From contig CANJXY010000014.1 in NCBI GenBank assembly GCA_947478925.1, positions 1 through 37,507 of the forward strand: 37,507 bases of DNA, read 5' to 3'. The translations under genes were made by a program, and so were the position numbers. Within the stretch, counting starts at the first letter, position 1. Every line of letters begins with the position of its first letter. The notes under the pieces are model-generated. The model was not told the DNA's origin and did no database searches. It saw only the letters and a program-made list of their open reading frames with translations. Below are positions 8,851 through 18,712 of the stretch, one piece after another. The stretch is from Hyphomonadaceae bacterium (lineage in GTDB: Bacteria; Pseudomonadota; Alphaproteobacteria; Caulobacterales; Hyphomonadaceae).

Positions 8851-9342
8851 ATGTCGAAGCAGAAGCCCATCAAGGTCGTCACGCCCCCGAATCCGCTCAA
8901 GGCCAAGCTGGGCGGAGTGCTACCGGCGCTTGACCAGAAGGCCATCGCGCGCGCCGAGGCCGCGCTCGAAAACATGTCTTCGCAGTTCGCCGATTGGATT
9001 AACGAGGAACTCGCACGCCTGCTGGAAGCGTGGGCCGCCTATGAGAAGGCGCCGGGCACGCATGCGTCACGTAACGAACTGCACCGCCGCGCTCACGATC
9101 TCAAAGGCCTCGCACCAACCTATGGCTATCCGCTGGTCGGCCGCATCTGTGCGTCGCTGTGCAAGCTGACGGGCGATGAACATGGTAATCTGAATCCGCC
9201 GGACAAGCTGCTGAAGGCGCATGTCGACGCGGTGAAGGCCGCTGTGAGCGGCAAGATCATGGCATCCGATCATCCAGTCGGCCTCGCGCTTGCGAGCGAG
9301 CTCGAGGCGCAGACCAAAGCGCTGATCGCAGCCAAGGACTGA
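8851..9342 (+). CDS. Hpt (histidine phosphotransfer) domain protein
   Basis: 'LHRRAHDLKGLAPTYGYPLVGRICASLCKL' contains the H-D-LKG Hpt motif. GAGGA ribosome-binding site upstream of ATG. Confidence 0.75.
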   Translation: MSKQKPIKVVTPPNPLKAKLGGVLPALDQKAIARAEAALENMSSQFADWINEELARLLEAWAAYEKAPGTHASRNELHRRAHDLKGLAPTYGYPLVGRICASLCKLTGDEHGNLNPPDKLLKAHVDAVKAAVSGKIMASDHPVGLALASELEAQTKALIAAKD

Positions 9343-9350
9343 GCGCCAAC

Positions 9351-10130
9351 CTACCCCATCACTTCCTTCATACGCTCTTCCGTGAGCCCGTAGCCGGCCT
9401 CGGCCGGGATAACCAGCACCTTGCCGTCGGCGCGCTCCTCGACACGCGGCTCAACGGTGACGACGCGCTGGAGGCGGGCGGCGGTCTCAGCCTCGGCAGC
9501 GGTCGTAGAGCGGTCGAGGACCTGCAGGTTGAGGCGCGTCGGGAACATAAGCTTGGCCTCGCCCGTGAGGCGTCGCTGCAGCAGGCTCGCGGGCGACACC
9601 CATTCATGGTCGACGGCTTCGCGGCCATCGTGGCGGACGACCTGGCCGGCGGGGGCGTGGACCAGAAAAAAATGCGTGTCGAAACGGCGAGGCTCGAAGC
9701 TGGGCGTGATCCAGTGTGCGAATGGAACGAGGCGGTCGAGCGTCAGGCGAAGACCCGCATCGCGGATGAGCCGGATGAAACTGGTTGGGTCGGCTTCGAC
9801 GGCAGCGCGCTGATCGTCGAAAGCGGCAGAACCGGCGGCGTCCACTTCTTCGCCGCTGCGCGTTGCGAGCAGCAAGCCGGACTCCTCGAACACTTCGCGC
9901 GCAGCAGCGATACGCAGAGAGCGCGCATAGTGATCGTAAGTGCCGTCCGACAAGTCATCCCATGCGGGTTCAGCGTCGGCGGCTGCGACCTTGCCGCCGG
10001 GAAACACCCAGGCACTGGCGCCGAAAGCCATTCCTGCGCTACGACGAACCATCAGCACTTCCAATCCCGGCGCGTCGCGCACGATCAGGACGGTCGATGC
10101 GGGCTTGGGGCGATCACCTTCAGTGCTCAT
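9351..10130 (-). CDS. NUDIX hydrolase
   Basis: 'ASTVLIVRDAPGLEVLMVRRSAGMAFGASAWVFPGGKVAAADAEP...LRIAAAREVFEESGLLL' (Nudix box-like REVFEESG). Confidence 0.85.
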   Translation of the reverse strand: MSTEGDRPKPASTVLIVRDAPGLEVLMVRRSAGMAFGASAWVFPGGKVAAADAEPAWDDLSDGTYDHYARSLRIAAAREVFEESGLLLATRSGEEVDAAGSAAFDDQRAAVEADPTSFIRLIRDAGLRLTLDRLVPFAHWITPSFEPRRFDTHFFLVHAPAGQVVRHDGREAVDHEWVSPASLLQRRLTGEAKLMFPTRLNLQVLDRSTTAAEAETAARLQRVVTVEPRVEERADGKVLVIPAEAGYGLTEERMKEVMG

Positions 10131-10257
10131 TAGATCTCCGTAAACCTTCGAAATTGATGGCCGATTTGATGAAAATTCACCGATCGCATTTCGGCTGACC
10201 TTCAGGCGGCTCTGGTATCAGGGGGATAACTCAGAGCACCTCAGCCGGAACCAAGCA

Positions 10258-10956
10258 ATGACCCAAGCGCGCGCAACTCACCTGCGCCTCGTCCAGACCG
10301 AGCCCATGCCGCTGGCCGTCCGCCAGCCTCGCATCCGCTTCCGTTCGGTCGTGCGCCTGGCTGATGGCGAGGCGTTTGGCATGCATGCTGAATCAGACAT
10401 TAACTTTGAGGACACGTTCCATCCGCGTCATCTCACTGGAGCTCCGCTCCCCTCGGCGGCCGCGTGGCTTGGCGACCTGATCGAACGCGCCGGACGCCTG
10501 GCGCAGGAGACCAACCAGACGCTGCGTCCTCTCTCGATCCTCGCGCCAATGGCCGCTCTGGCCGACCAGGACGCGCCGATGGCGGCTGAAGCCGGCATCG
10601 CCCGCGCCGGCCTGCTGCCGCAGGAGGTTCGCCTCGATTTCTGTGACGCTTCGGTCTGCGCGCTTGAAGACCTGGCGCTGGACCGCGTCGATGCCTTCCG
10701 CCGTCGTGGGTTCCGTGTCGGCCTCGACGCCCGCAAGTCGTGGAGCACGCCGATGGGCGCGCGCGCACGCATGACCTTCGAAGCCGTGCGAATCGAACCG
10801 TCGCGCTGCGAAGCGCTTGAGATCCCGATGACACGCCTTGAAGTCGCGGCCGCCGAAGGTGTCGCACTAATCGCTGAAAACGTTCGCTGGCGCGATGCGG
10901 AACAACTCGCCGAACTCGGCATCTGCTTCGCAGTCGCGCCACGCGCTGACGGCTAG
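10258..10956 (+). CDS. degenerate EAL-domain-like protein
   Basis: 'RIRFRSVVRLADGEAFGMHAESD' (position of the EAL motif), 'RGFRVGLDARKSWSTPMGA', 'FEAVRIEPS', 'AAAEGVALIAENVRWRDAEQLAELGICFAVAPRADG' follows the EAL-domain layout, but the catalytic residues are not conserved. Confidence 0.6.
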   Translation: MTQARATHLRLVQTEPMPLAVRQPRIRFRSVVRLADGEAFGMHAESDINFEDTFHPRHLTGAPLPSAAAWLGDLIERAGRLAQETNQTLRPLSILAPMAALADQDAPMAAEAGIARAGLLPQEVRLDFCDASVCALEDLALDRVDAFRRRGFRVGLDARKSWSTPMGARARMTFEAVRIEPSRCEALEIPMTRLEVAAAEGVALIAENVRWRDAEQLAELGICFAVAPRADG

Positions 10957-11285
10957 CCCTTCAAGGTCCGTCCGGGAAGCCTCTGCCCCGATCAGAAAGC
11001 GGGCCCTGGCATGGTCGACAGGGTCGCGGGGCTGTCGACGTCGAGCGCGAGATCGGGGCGGCCATCCACTGCGAAGGTCGATTGTTCCCTTGCCAGCAGG
11101 CCGAAGACGAGGTGGTGCGCCGCCTTTTTACCGTCTCCATGGCTGCGAGCATCAGGCCGAGACGGACGATCATTTCGGCTTCTTCGCTCCGCTTTCGCGC
11201 ACTGGCTCGCCGATATCGCCGAGGAAGACGCCCGATCAGCTTGGCCGGAAGCCGACGCATGCAGGGCTGATCGAAGACCTCGCAG

Positions 11286-12773
11286 TCAGGTTATGAGCGC
11301 GTAGTCCATGTCGAGTTCGTCAGCGGCTTGCTCGAGACGGCGCTCAACGGACTCGGAGACGAGCGCGCGGTAAGGCGCGGCGACGCGCAGCGAGAGGGTG
11401 TCGCCGTCGCAGGTGAGCTTCGCGTGTTTCAGGAGGTCGGCGGAGCGCCCGGAGAAGTCGGCGGCGAGGCGCATGAGAGCGCCGAGCGCGCGCGCCCTGC
11501 CCGCCTGGATCGGATCAAGCAGTTTCTCGCTGACATCATTGCGGAGGCCTCGCTTGAAGCGTGAGGCGACTGCGAGCGCAAGCGCTGCGCGATCGCGGTG
11601 GCTGAGTCCCGGCAGTGGCGCACGGGCGACAAGGTCGAAAGCGAGATCGGCGCGATGATCCGGGTGCAGCAGCGCGCCGATATCGACAAGGCGACAAGCG
11701 GCGGCGGAAAGGCGCGCATTCAGCGTGTAAGGCGCGGCTTCCGACGCCCATTCGGCGAGGGCGCGGCCGAATTCCGCGGCGTGTTCGTCGGGGATCAGTG
11801 CGTCGAGGCCAGCGTCGAGCGGATCTTCCTGACGTTCGCCTGCATCGAGGCTGTCGAAGATAATGCCTTCGCGCACGCCGTAGGAGGAGATCATCACGGT
11901 CTTGAACTTGCCAAGTTCGATGACATTGCGGAGGACAGCGGCAGCATAGGGAATCGTCGCAGCCCGCTTGCGGGCCACTTCTTGGAGAAGGTCAGCATAT
12001 TTCTTGCTGTTGACGATCTCGCCCAGCATCTTGAGCAAGTCGGCTGCGTCCATCTCGTAGTTCTGCAGCATGTGCAGCGGGGCGCGTGTGAGTTCCATGT
12101 GCAGCGTGCCGATGGCGCGCCAAGCGCCGCCAACGGCAAAGAAGACATCGCCGGATTTCTTGAGCTCGGGCGCGCCTGCAAGCACCTCTTTCACGCGCGC
12201 GACGACCTTGTCCTCATTGTAGCCGCCGCCACTGTCGAGCGCGAGCGGACCGAGCGGATAGGTGGAGCCACCTTCATACCTGCCACTAACGAGACGCGCG
12301 AGTTCGAGACTGGAGCCGCCAAGATCGCCGGCGACGCCATCGACGCCCGGCGTTCCCGCAAGCACGCCTTCGGCGGCGAAGCGCGCTTCATCGTCACCGG
12401 TCAGGATACGGAGCGTGACGCCCGTTTCCTTTTTGACCCGCTCGACGAACTCTTTGCCGTCGACGGCTTCGCGCACAGCGGCAGTCGCGAACGGAAAAAG
12501 TGCTTCCACTTTCTGCGCACGGGTAATCGAGGCAAAACGCGAGAGCGCAGCGATGGCGATCTCGACCCCCTCCTTGTTGAGACTGCCTGACGAGGTGAGC
12601 CCGCGGCCAAGACCCGCGAGAACCTTCTCGTTGAAGCGCGGCTGCATGGCTCGGCCACGCACGTCATAGACAACCAGACGCACCGAGTTGGAGCCGACGT
12701 CCATCACGCCAACGCGCTTCCAGCGGACAGGTTTGCCGCTGCTTCTGGACTTGGTTATCGAAGGCGTACTCAT
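11286..12773 (-). CDS. ppx: exopolyphosphatase / Ppx-GppA family phosphatase
   Basis: 'GVMDVGSNSVRLVVYD', 'FATAAVREA', 'VTLRILTGDDEARFAAEGVLAGTPGVDGVAGDLGGSSLELARL'. Immediately downstream of ppk1. Confidence 0.92.
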   Translation of the reverse strand: MSTPSITKSRSSGKPVRWKRVGVMDVGSNSVRLVVYDVRGRAMQPRFNEKVLAGLGRGLTSSGSLNKEGVEIAIAALSRFASITRAQKVEALFPFATAAVREAVDGKEFVERVKKETGVTLRILTGDDEARFAAEGVLAGTPGVDGVAGDLGGSSLELARLVSGRYEGGSTYPLGPLALDSGGGYNEDKVVARVKEVLAGAPELKKSGDVFFAVGGAWRAIGTLHMELTRAPLHMLQNYEMDAADLLKMLGEIVNSKKYADLLQEVARKRAATIPYAAAVLRNVIELGKFKTVMISSYGVREGIIFDSLDAGERQEDPLDAGLDALIPDEHAAEFGRALAEWASEAAPYTLNARLSAAACRLVDIGALLHPDHRADLAFDLVARAPLPGLSHRDRAALALAVASRFKRGLRNDVSEKLLDPIQAGRARALGALMRLAADFSGRSADLLKHAKLTCDGDTLSLRVAAPYRALVSESVERRLEQAADELDMDYALIT

Positions 12774-12827
12774 ACGCAGGCCGCTGGTCCCTGTCTGGTC
12801 CCAGCACCTTCACCGGATACGCCGGTT

Positions 12828-15038
12828 TCAGTCCCTGGGCTTGAGCTCCGGTGGCGTAGCCAGCCGGAGCGCGCTGCCCCGGCCCGACAGGCTGGGGTTT
12901 TCGAGGAAGTAGTCGTGTGCCGAAAAGGACTGGAGGCCCTTGCCTGCCGCGCTACGCACATAGCTTCCATCCGGGCGCAACGTCCAGCTTTGAGCGTTGT
13001 CATTCAGGTTCGCCAGCATGATCTGGTCGAGAACCTGGTTATGCACAGTCGGATTCCGGATCGGCGTGAGCGTTTCGACACGGCGGTCGAGGTTCCGCTG
13101 CATCCAGTCCGCCGACGTAATGAACACTTTCGCCTCATCGGACGGCAGGCCGGCGCCGGCGCCAAAGCAAACGATTCGCGCGTGCTCGAGGAAGCGGCCC
13201 ACGATGGAGCGCACGACGATGTTCTCTGACAATCCCGGCACGCCGGGGCGGAGGCAGCAGATGCCGCGCACGATCAGCTGGATCTGCACGCCGGACTGGC
13301 TAGCCCTGTAGAGCGTGTCGATGATTGTCTCGTCCACCAGCGCGTTGAGCTTGGCCCAGATCTGCGCCGGACGTCCAGCCTTGGCATGGGCGATCTCGTC
13401 TTCGATCAATCCGATCAGCGTCGACTTGATGCCAAAGGGCGAGATCGCCATCGCTTCCATCTGCGCCGGCTTGGAGTAACCAGTGACGTAATTGAACAGG
13501 CGGCCGGCATCGCGTCCGATCGCTTCGTCAGCGGTGAACAACGATAGGTCGTCATAGATGCGCGCGGTGATCGGGTGATAGTTGCCAGTGCCGACATGGG
13601 CGTAGGCGCGTAATGACCCCTGCTCGCGCCGGATCACCAGCGAGACCTTGGCGTGCGTCTTCAATTCGATGAAGCCGTAGACGACCTGCACACCGGCGCG
13701 TTCCATGTCGCGCGCAAGGCGGAGGTTGGCCTCCTCGTCGAAGCGTGCTTTCAGCTCAACCAGCGCCGTGACGTTCTTTCCGGCTTCGGCGGCCTCGATC
13801 AGGGCTGCGACGATGGGCGAGTTCTTGGACGTACGGTAGAGCGTCTGCTTCACGGCGACGACATCGGGATCGCGGGCAGCCTGGCGCAGGAACTGCGCGA
13901 CCACGTCGAAGCTCTCATACGGGTGGTGGACAAGGATGTCCTTGACGCGGATGGCGGCGAAGATGTCGCCATTGTGCTCGCGGACCCGCTCGGGGAAGCG
14001 CGGCTCGAAAGGCGGGAAGACGAGATCCGGACGACCGTCGACGATCAGCTCGCGCAGCTGGTTCATACCCATGATGCCTTCGACCTCGACTACGTCGATA
14101 GGTTCTGCTTCGATTTCCTCGATGAAGAAGGTCTTGAGGTGTTCTGGCGCACTTCGGTCAATCTTGAGGCGCACGATACGGCCACGGCGGCGCTGTTTCA
14201 GCAGGATCTCGAATTCGCGGACGAGATCTTCAGCCTCTTCCTCGATCTCGATATCGCTATCGCGGATGACGCGCAGCATGCAGCGCCCCTTGGACAGGCA
14301 GTCCGGGAACAGAGTGTCGAGGAACAGCGTTATGACGTCTTCGAGCGCTATAAAGCGGCGGTTGTCAGGCTTACCCGGCAACTCAATGAAGCGCTCTACG
14401 TGGGTGGGGATTGGAACGAGAGCGCGCAGTTTCACTCCATCGGCCTGACGGTGCAGCGCGAACCCGACGGCGAAGCCTTGGTTCGGCAGGAACGGGAACG
14501 GATGTGATGGGTCGATGGCGAGGGGCGTCAGGACCGGGAAGACGCGCTCCATGAAGCGGGCGCGCAGCCAGTCGCGGTCAATGTCGCTGAGTTCGACGGC
14601 GTCGACCACGGCAAGGCCTGCATGGCGCATCTCGGCGCGGATGGAGGTCCAGATGCGCTGCTGCTCGGCCATCAGCAGGCCGGCTTCGGCGCCGATGCGC
14701 TGCAGCTGCTGTTGTGGCGTCAGGCCATCGGAGCTAACGCGCGTGATGTTGCTGCGAACCTGTTGACGCAGGCCGGCGACACGGACCGAGTAGAACTCAT
14801 CAAGGTTGCTGGCGGAGATTGAGATGAAGCGCAACCGCTCCAGCAGCGGATGGGCGCGGTTCTCTGCTTCCTCGAGGACGCGGGAGTTGAACTTGAGCCA
14901 GCTGAGTTCGCGGTTGAAGAAACGCTCGGGCGTGTTGGCAAGGGGCGAGGTGACGCCAACGGCTTTCGCGACCCGCTTGGGGGCCGATTTGCGCGCACGC
15001 ACCGTGCGTTCGGTTTTGACCGATCGTTTTGCCATCAT
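12828..15038 (-). CDS. ppk1: polyphosphate kinase 1
   Basis: '[20 protein letters not shown]', '[37 protein letters not shown]', '[44 protein letters not shown]', '[33 protein letters not shown]'. Confidence 0.97.
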   Translation of the reverse strand: MMAKRSVKTERTVRARKSAPKRVAKAVGVTSPLANTPERFFNRELSWLKFNSRVLEEAENRAHPLLERLRFISISASNLDEFYSVRVAGLRQQVRSNITRVSSDGLTPQQQLQRIGAEAGLLMAEQQRIWTSIRAEMRHAGLAVVDAVELSDIDRDWLRARFMERVFPVLTPLAIDPSHPFPFLPNQGFAVGFALHRQADGVKLRALVPIPTHVERFIELPGKPDNRRFIALEDVITLFLDTLFPDCLSKGRCMLRVIRDSDIEIEEEAEDLVREFEILLKQRRRGRIVRLKIDRSAPEHLKTFFIEEIEAEPIDVVEVEGIMGMNQLRELIVDGRPDLVFPPFEPRFPERVREHNGDIFAAIRVKDILVHHPYESFDVVAQFLRQAARDPDVVAVKQTLYRTSKNSPIVAALIEAAEAGKNVTALVELKARFDEEANLRLARDMERAGVQVVYGFIELKTHAKVSLVIRREQGSLRAYAHVGTGNYHPITARIYDDLSLFTADEAIGRDAGRLFNYVTGYSKPAQMEAMAISPFGIKSTLIGLIEDEIAHAKAGRPAQIWAKLNALVDETIIDTLYRASQSGVQIQLIVRGICCLRPGVPGLSENIVVRSIVGRFLEHARIVCFGAGAGLPSDEAKVFITSADWMQRNLDRRVETLTPIRNPTVHNQVLDQIMLANLNDNAQSWTLRPDGSYVRSAAGKGLQSFSAHDYFLENPSLSGRGSALRLATPPELKPRD

Positions 15039-15129
15039 CGCCCAGTGTTTTCGGCCGGTCTTGCGCCGGTCGTGAACAACCTGCTTATCATCAAGACGTT
15101 ACGGAACTTTTGCAGGATCAAATATAGGT

Positions 15130-15813
15130 TCAGCCGGGGTCCATTCCGAGCGCTATCAAGGCAGCGCGCGCGGACCGGAGACCCTCCGCCCGGCCTGGCG
15201 TTCGGGCGATTTCGTCGGCGACGCGGGTGACCGCTTCCCAAGAGGGCTCCATCCGACGCGCTAGATAAGTCACGGATTCTTCTGGAATAATCAGGTGGCG
15301 CAGGGCGCATTCCTCGCGCAGGCGGGCGGCGAGGGTTTCGTCGTCTGGGGAATCTATGGCGGCAACCGGCATGGCCACGAGGCGCGAGCGGAGATCGAGC
15401 GGGGTGGCGAACCAATCGGCGGGGCTTCCTTGCCCGGCAAGCAGGACTGGCACGCCACGGTCACGGCAAAGGTTGAGAGCGGCGAGAAGACCGAGACCGG
15501 CGTCGGTGTGGTCGGCGTCGTCCATCGCCAGCGCGGAGACAGAAAGGCTCGCGATCTCATCCATTTCGGCATTCGCCAGCGCAGCACCGGTGACGAGCGC
15601 TGCGCCAGCGTCGGCCGCCCACAAATGAAGGAGACGCGTGCGGCCGGACTTCGCCTCGCCGATAAGCGCGAGTTGCTGGCCCGGCCAATGACGCCAGCGA
15701 CGCAGCGCAACGAGGGCATTAGAGTACGACCCCGTTTCGATCAGGGGACGGCTGTCAGGATCCGCCTTCGGAAAGTCCAAAAACAGCTGGCTGGCGTGCC
15801 GGCCGTTGGTCAT
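15130..15813 (-). CDS. hdaA: DnaA regulatory inactivator Hda-like protein
   Basis: ATG at 15813: MTNGRHASQLFLDFPKADP... carries a clamp-binding QLxLxF motif, then a DnaA-like AAA+ fold 'QQLALIGEAKSGRTRLLHLWAADAGA', 'LAMDDADHTD', 'PDDETLAARLREECALRHLIIPEESVTYLARRMEPSWEAV'. The track ORF (to 15978) overlaps the upstream gene. Confidence 0.85.
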   Translation of the reverse strand: MTNGRHASQLFLDFPKADPDSRPLIETGSYSNALVALRRWRHWPGQQLALIGEAKSGRTRLLHLWAADAGAALVTGAALANAEMDEIASLSVSALAMDDADHTDAGLGLLAALNLCRDRGVPVLLAGQGSPADWFATPLDLRSRLVAMPVAAIDSPDDETLAARLREECALRHLIIPEESVTYLARRMEPSWEAVTRVADEIARTPGRAEGLRSARAALIALGMDPG

Positions 15814-15826
15814 TGTCCATTCATTC

Positions 15827-16879
15827 TCAGGGCGCTCCCGACACCAGAAGCACCCAGCCGCCGCCCACGCCGTTGCGTAGGTCGACGCCGCGCGAGCGCA
15901 GGTCCGAGGCGAGCTGTTCCGGCCGGCCGGAGTAGGAGAAGGAAATGTCAGCGCCGACAACGGTGATCGACTCGACATTGAGATCGCGAACGAGGCGCGA
16001 ATTTTCCAGACCCTTGCGGATCTTGGTCCACTGCTGAATGTCCTGGAACTGGGCTATCAGCGATACGCTGGTCGCGCCAGTCGAGCGGACGACCGACGCC
16101 GCTTTCCAGGCCCGTTCGAGTTCAGCGACAGCGCCAGACTGGGCCGAAGACAAGCTGACGAACGGGCCAACGACGCCGATTGTCGGGTTGGGAACCGTGG
16201 TGCGCATGTCGGTGAGGCGCACGTAATACTGCGGGCCCTGCATATAGACCTCGGCAATGACGCCGTGGTCGGTATGGGTGCGCGAGAGTTCATCCTGAAT
16301 GTCGGACGTGGACGGACGCTGCGTCCATGTCTGGACCGAACCGACATACGGCGCGAGTGCAGTTTCATCCGACTTGCCGGAGACAGCCGATGCGCTGCGG
16401 TTGACCCATTGCGCGCCCCAGTCTGCGGCGTTGACGTTGGAGGCCGCGACTGGAACGATAAGGGACGAGGCGGCCTGATTGTCGACGTAAGCGACGCCGC
16501 GCTGGTCGAGATAGGCCCGGACGCGATCCTCCTCGAACGTCCAGGTGACGAGACCCGTGGCGCGAATGCCTCCAGCGACGGACGAGCTCTTCATTTCGCC
16601 TTGCGTCTGGTAGCTGCGATAGAGCTGTGCGACGGCCGATGCTTCGAGGGGCGAGCGCGTGGCGGCGCGATCTTCCGGCAGGGTCAGCCGGTCGATCAGG
16701 CGCTGTGCGCCGACGAGGCGGGCCGCGTTCCTGCCTTGCAGACTGGCGTCGGCGGCGCTGGGCGCCACGCTATCGACCACAAGGTCACGCACCCGGTAGA
16801 CCGGGTTCTGGGCGAATGCACTGCCCGCCACGACGGCGGACACAACTGCAAGGGCAACGAATCTGGCAATTTTCTTCAT
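15827..16879 (-). CDS. DUF2066-type secreted protein
   Basis: Signal peptide MKKIARFVALAVVSAVVAGSAFA; 'RVRDLVVDSVAPSAADASLQGRNAARLVGAQRLIDRLTLPED' followed by DUF2066-like layout. Start chosen at 16879 (track goes to 16930). Confidence 0.75.
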   Translation of the reverse strand: MKKIARFVALAVVSAVVAGSAFAQNPVYRVRDLVVDSVAPSAADASLQGRNAARLVGAQRLIDRLTLPEDRAATRSPLEASAVAQLYRSYQTQGEMKSSSVAGGIRATGLVTWTFEEDRVRAYLDQRGVAYVDNQAASSLIVPVAASNVNAADWGAQWVNRSASAVSGKSDETALAPYVGSVQTWTQRPSTSDIQDELSRTHTDHGVIAEVYMQGPQYYVRLTDMRTTVPNPTIGVVGPFVSLSSAQSGAVAELERAWKAASVVRSTGATSVSLIAQFQDIQQWTKIRKGLENSRLVRDLNVESITVVGADISFSYSGRPEQLASDLRSRGVDLRNGVGGGWVLLVSGAP

Positions 16880-16982
16880 GGCGGGCATACGTATCAGCGC
16901 CTTCCGGCCATTGTAAGGCAGGTTGTGCATGAACGGTTTGCCATGCTGGCGATAACCCGGATTATCGTGTTAGTGGCGGCGC

Positions 16983-18014
16983 ATGACCGGCCCGGATTCC
17001 AAGACTCCCCTGACCTACCGCGATGCCGGTGTCGACATCGACGAAGGCGACGCACTTGTGGACGCGATTGCGCCGCTGGCGGCCTCGACGAAACGCCCCG
17101 GTGCGGATGGCGCACTCGGCGGCTTCGGCGGGCTGTTTGACCTGAAAGCCGCCGGGTTCAAGGACCCCGTGCTTGTTTCGGGTACGGACGGTGTTGGCAC
17201 CAAGCTGATGCTGGCCTTTGCGACGGGCCGTCATGAAACGATCGGTATCGACCTCGTCGCCATGTGCGCGAACGACGTGCTGGCGCAGGGCGCCGAGCCG
17301 CTGTTCTTCCTCGACTACTTCGCGACGGGAAAGCTCGACAAGGGTACGGGCGCCAAGGTTGTTGCCGGGATCGCCGAAGGTTGCCGTCAGGCGGGCTGCA
17401 CGCTGGTCGGCGGCGAGACGGCGGAGATGCCGGGCATGTATGCGCCGGGGCATTACGATCTCGCCGGCTTCGTGGTTGGCGGGGTCGAGCGCGAAGACAT
17501 TCTGCCGCGCATGCAGGACATGAAGGCGGGCGATCTGCTGGTGGCGATGCCATCGTCCGGGCCGCACTCCAATGGCTACTCTCTGATCCGCAAGATCGTG
17601 GAACGCAGCGGGCTCAAGCTGGAAGATCCTGCGCCCTTCGAGCCGGGCAAGACGCTGGGCGAGGCGCTGCTGGCCCCGACAAAAATCTACGTGAAGGCGA
17701 TCCTTCCGCTTATCCGCAACAAGCGCATCAAGGGTCTCGCACACATAACAGGCGGCGGGCTCACCGAGAACACGCCGCGCATGTTGCCCGATCATCTCGT
17801 GCCGAAAATCGACTACAAGGCATGGAAACTACCGCCGGTGTTCCAGTGGCTGCAGGAAACCGGTGCGATGTCGGATGAAGAAATGCGGCGTACATTCAAC
17901 TGCGGCGTCGGTCTCGTGATGGCAGTCGAGCCAGCGGTGGCGATGCCGCTGATGGAGCGACTAGCGAATGAAGGTGAGGACGCCTTCGTTATCGGCGAGC
18001 TGGTTTCAGCGTGA
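16983..18014 (+). CDS. purM: phosphoribosylformylglycinamidine cyclo-ligase
   Basis: '[20 protein letters not shown]', '[37 protein letters not shown]', '[28 protein letters not shown]', '[13 protein letters not shown]', '[16 protein letters not shown]'. Confidence 0.98.
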   Translation: MTGPDSKTPLTYRDAGVDIDEGDALVDAIAPLAASTKRPGADGALGGFGGLFDLKAAGFKDPVLVSGTDGVGTKLMLAFATGRHETIGIDLVAMCANDVLAQGAEPLFFLDYFATGKLDKGTGAKVVAGIAEGCRQAGCTLVGGETAEMPGMYAPGHYDLAGFVVGGVEREDILPRMQDMKAGDLLVAMPSSGPHSNGYSLIRKIVERSGLKLEDPAPFEPGKTLGEALLAPTKIYVKAILPLIRNKRIKGLAHITGGGLTENTPRMLPDHLVPKIDYKAWKLPPVFQWLQETGAMSDEEMRRTFNCGVGLVMAVEPAVAMPLMERLANEGEDAFVIGELVSA

Positions 18015-18024
18015 GGATCGACGT

Positions 18025-18666
18025 GTGAGCCGGGCACGGCTGGGCATCCTCATCTCAGGCCGCGGCTCCAATATGGAGGCGCTCCTGCAGGCTGCGGCTG
18101 ATCCCGCCTGGCCGTGCGAGCCGACGCTGGTGCTGTCGAACAGGCCGAACGCGGGTGGACTGGAAAAAGCGCGAAGCTTTGGCGTCATGGCGACCGCGCT
18201 GGACCACAAGATCTACGGCAAGGATCGAGAAGCGTTCGAGCGCGCGGTAGATGCGGAGCTGCGCGCGGCGGGAGTTGAGTTGATTGCACTGGCGGGATTC
18301 ATGCGCGTGTTGACGCCATGGTTCGTGAATGCGTGGGCAGGAAAACTGATCAACATCCACCCGTCTCTGTTGCCGAAATATCCCGGCGTGGACACGCACA
18401 AACGCGCACTCGCGGCGGGTGACGCCGTGCATGGCTGCACAGTGCATCAGGTGACGGCCGGCGTCGATGAAGGGCCAGTGATCGGTCAGGCCGAGATCGA
18501 TGTGCTAGCCGGCGACACGGAAGACACGCTGGCGGCGCGCGTGCTGAAGGCGGAACACCTGCTCTATCCGCGCTGCCTGGCTGCAGTGGCGCGCAAGGGC
18601 GGGACGCGGGTTGCGGAGACTGTGATCGCCGATGGGGTTGAGGTGCGACTGTTCGCGCCGCACTAA
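18025..18666 (+). CDS. purN: phosphoribosylglycinamide formyltransferase
   Basis: GTG at 18025: VSRARLGILISGRGSNMEALL...'LAGFMRVLTPWFVNAWAGKLINIHPSLLPKYPGVDTHKRALAAGDAVHGCTVHQVTAGVDEGPVIGQAEI'. Confidence 0.97.
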   Translation: MSRARLGILISGRGSNMEALLQAAADPAWPCEPTLVLSNRPNAGGLEKARSFGVMATALDHKIYGKDREAFERAVDAELRAAGVELIALAGFMRVLTPWFVNAWAGKLINIHPSLLPKYPGVDTHKRALAAGDAVHGCTVHQVTAGVDEGPVIGQAEIDVLAGDTEDTLAARVLKAEHLLYPRCLAAVARKGGTRVAETVIADGVEVRLFAPH

Positions 18667-18712
18667 CGGGGCCGACTGGACGCCACCCACATCTCCCGGC
18701 TAGTTTCGCGTT

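Noticed and set aside
11598-12590. 330-aa plus-strand ORF opposite ppx
   Set aside because: Shadow of the ppx reading frame; the sense protein has unambiguous Ppx/GppA motifs.
13653-14507. 284-aa plus-strand ORF opposite ppk1
   Set aside because: Shadow ORF; the PPK1 motifs on the minus strand explain the coding signal.
16265-17140. 291-aa plus-strand ORF spanning the DUF2066 gene and purM start
   Set aside because: Antisense to the DUF2066 gene and out of frame with purM; no motif.
16962-17795. 277-aa minus-strand ORF opposite purM
   Set aside because: Shadow of purM.
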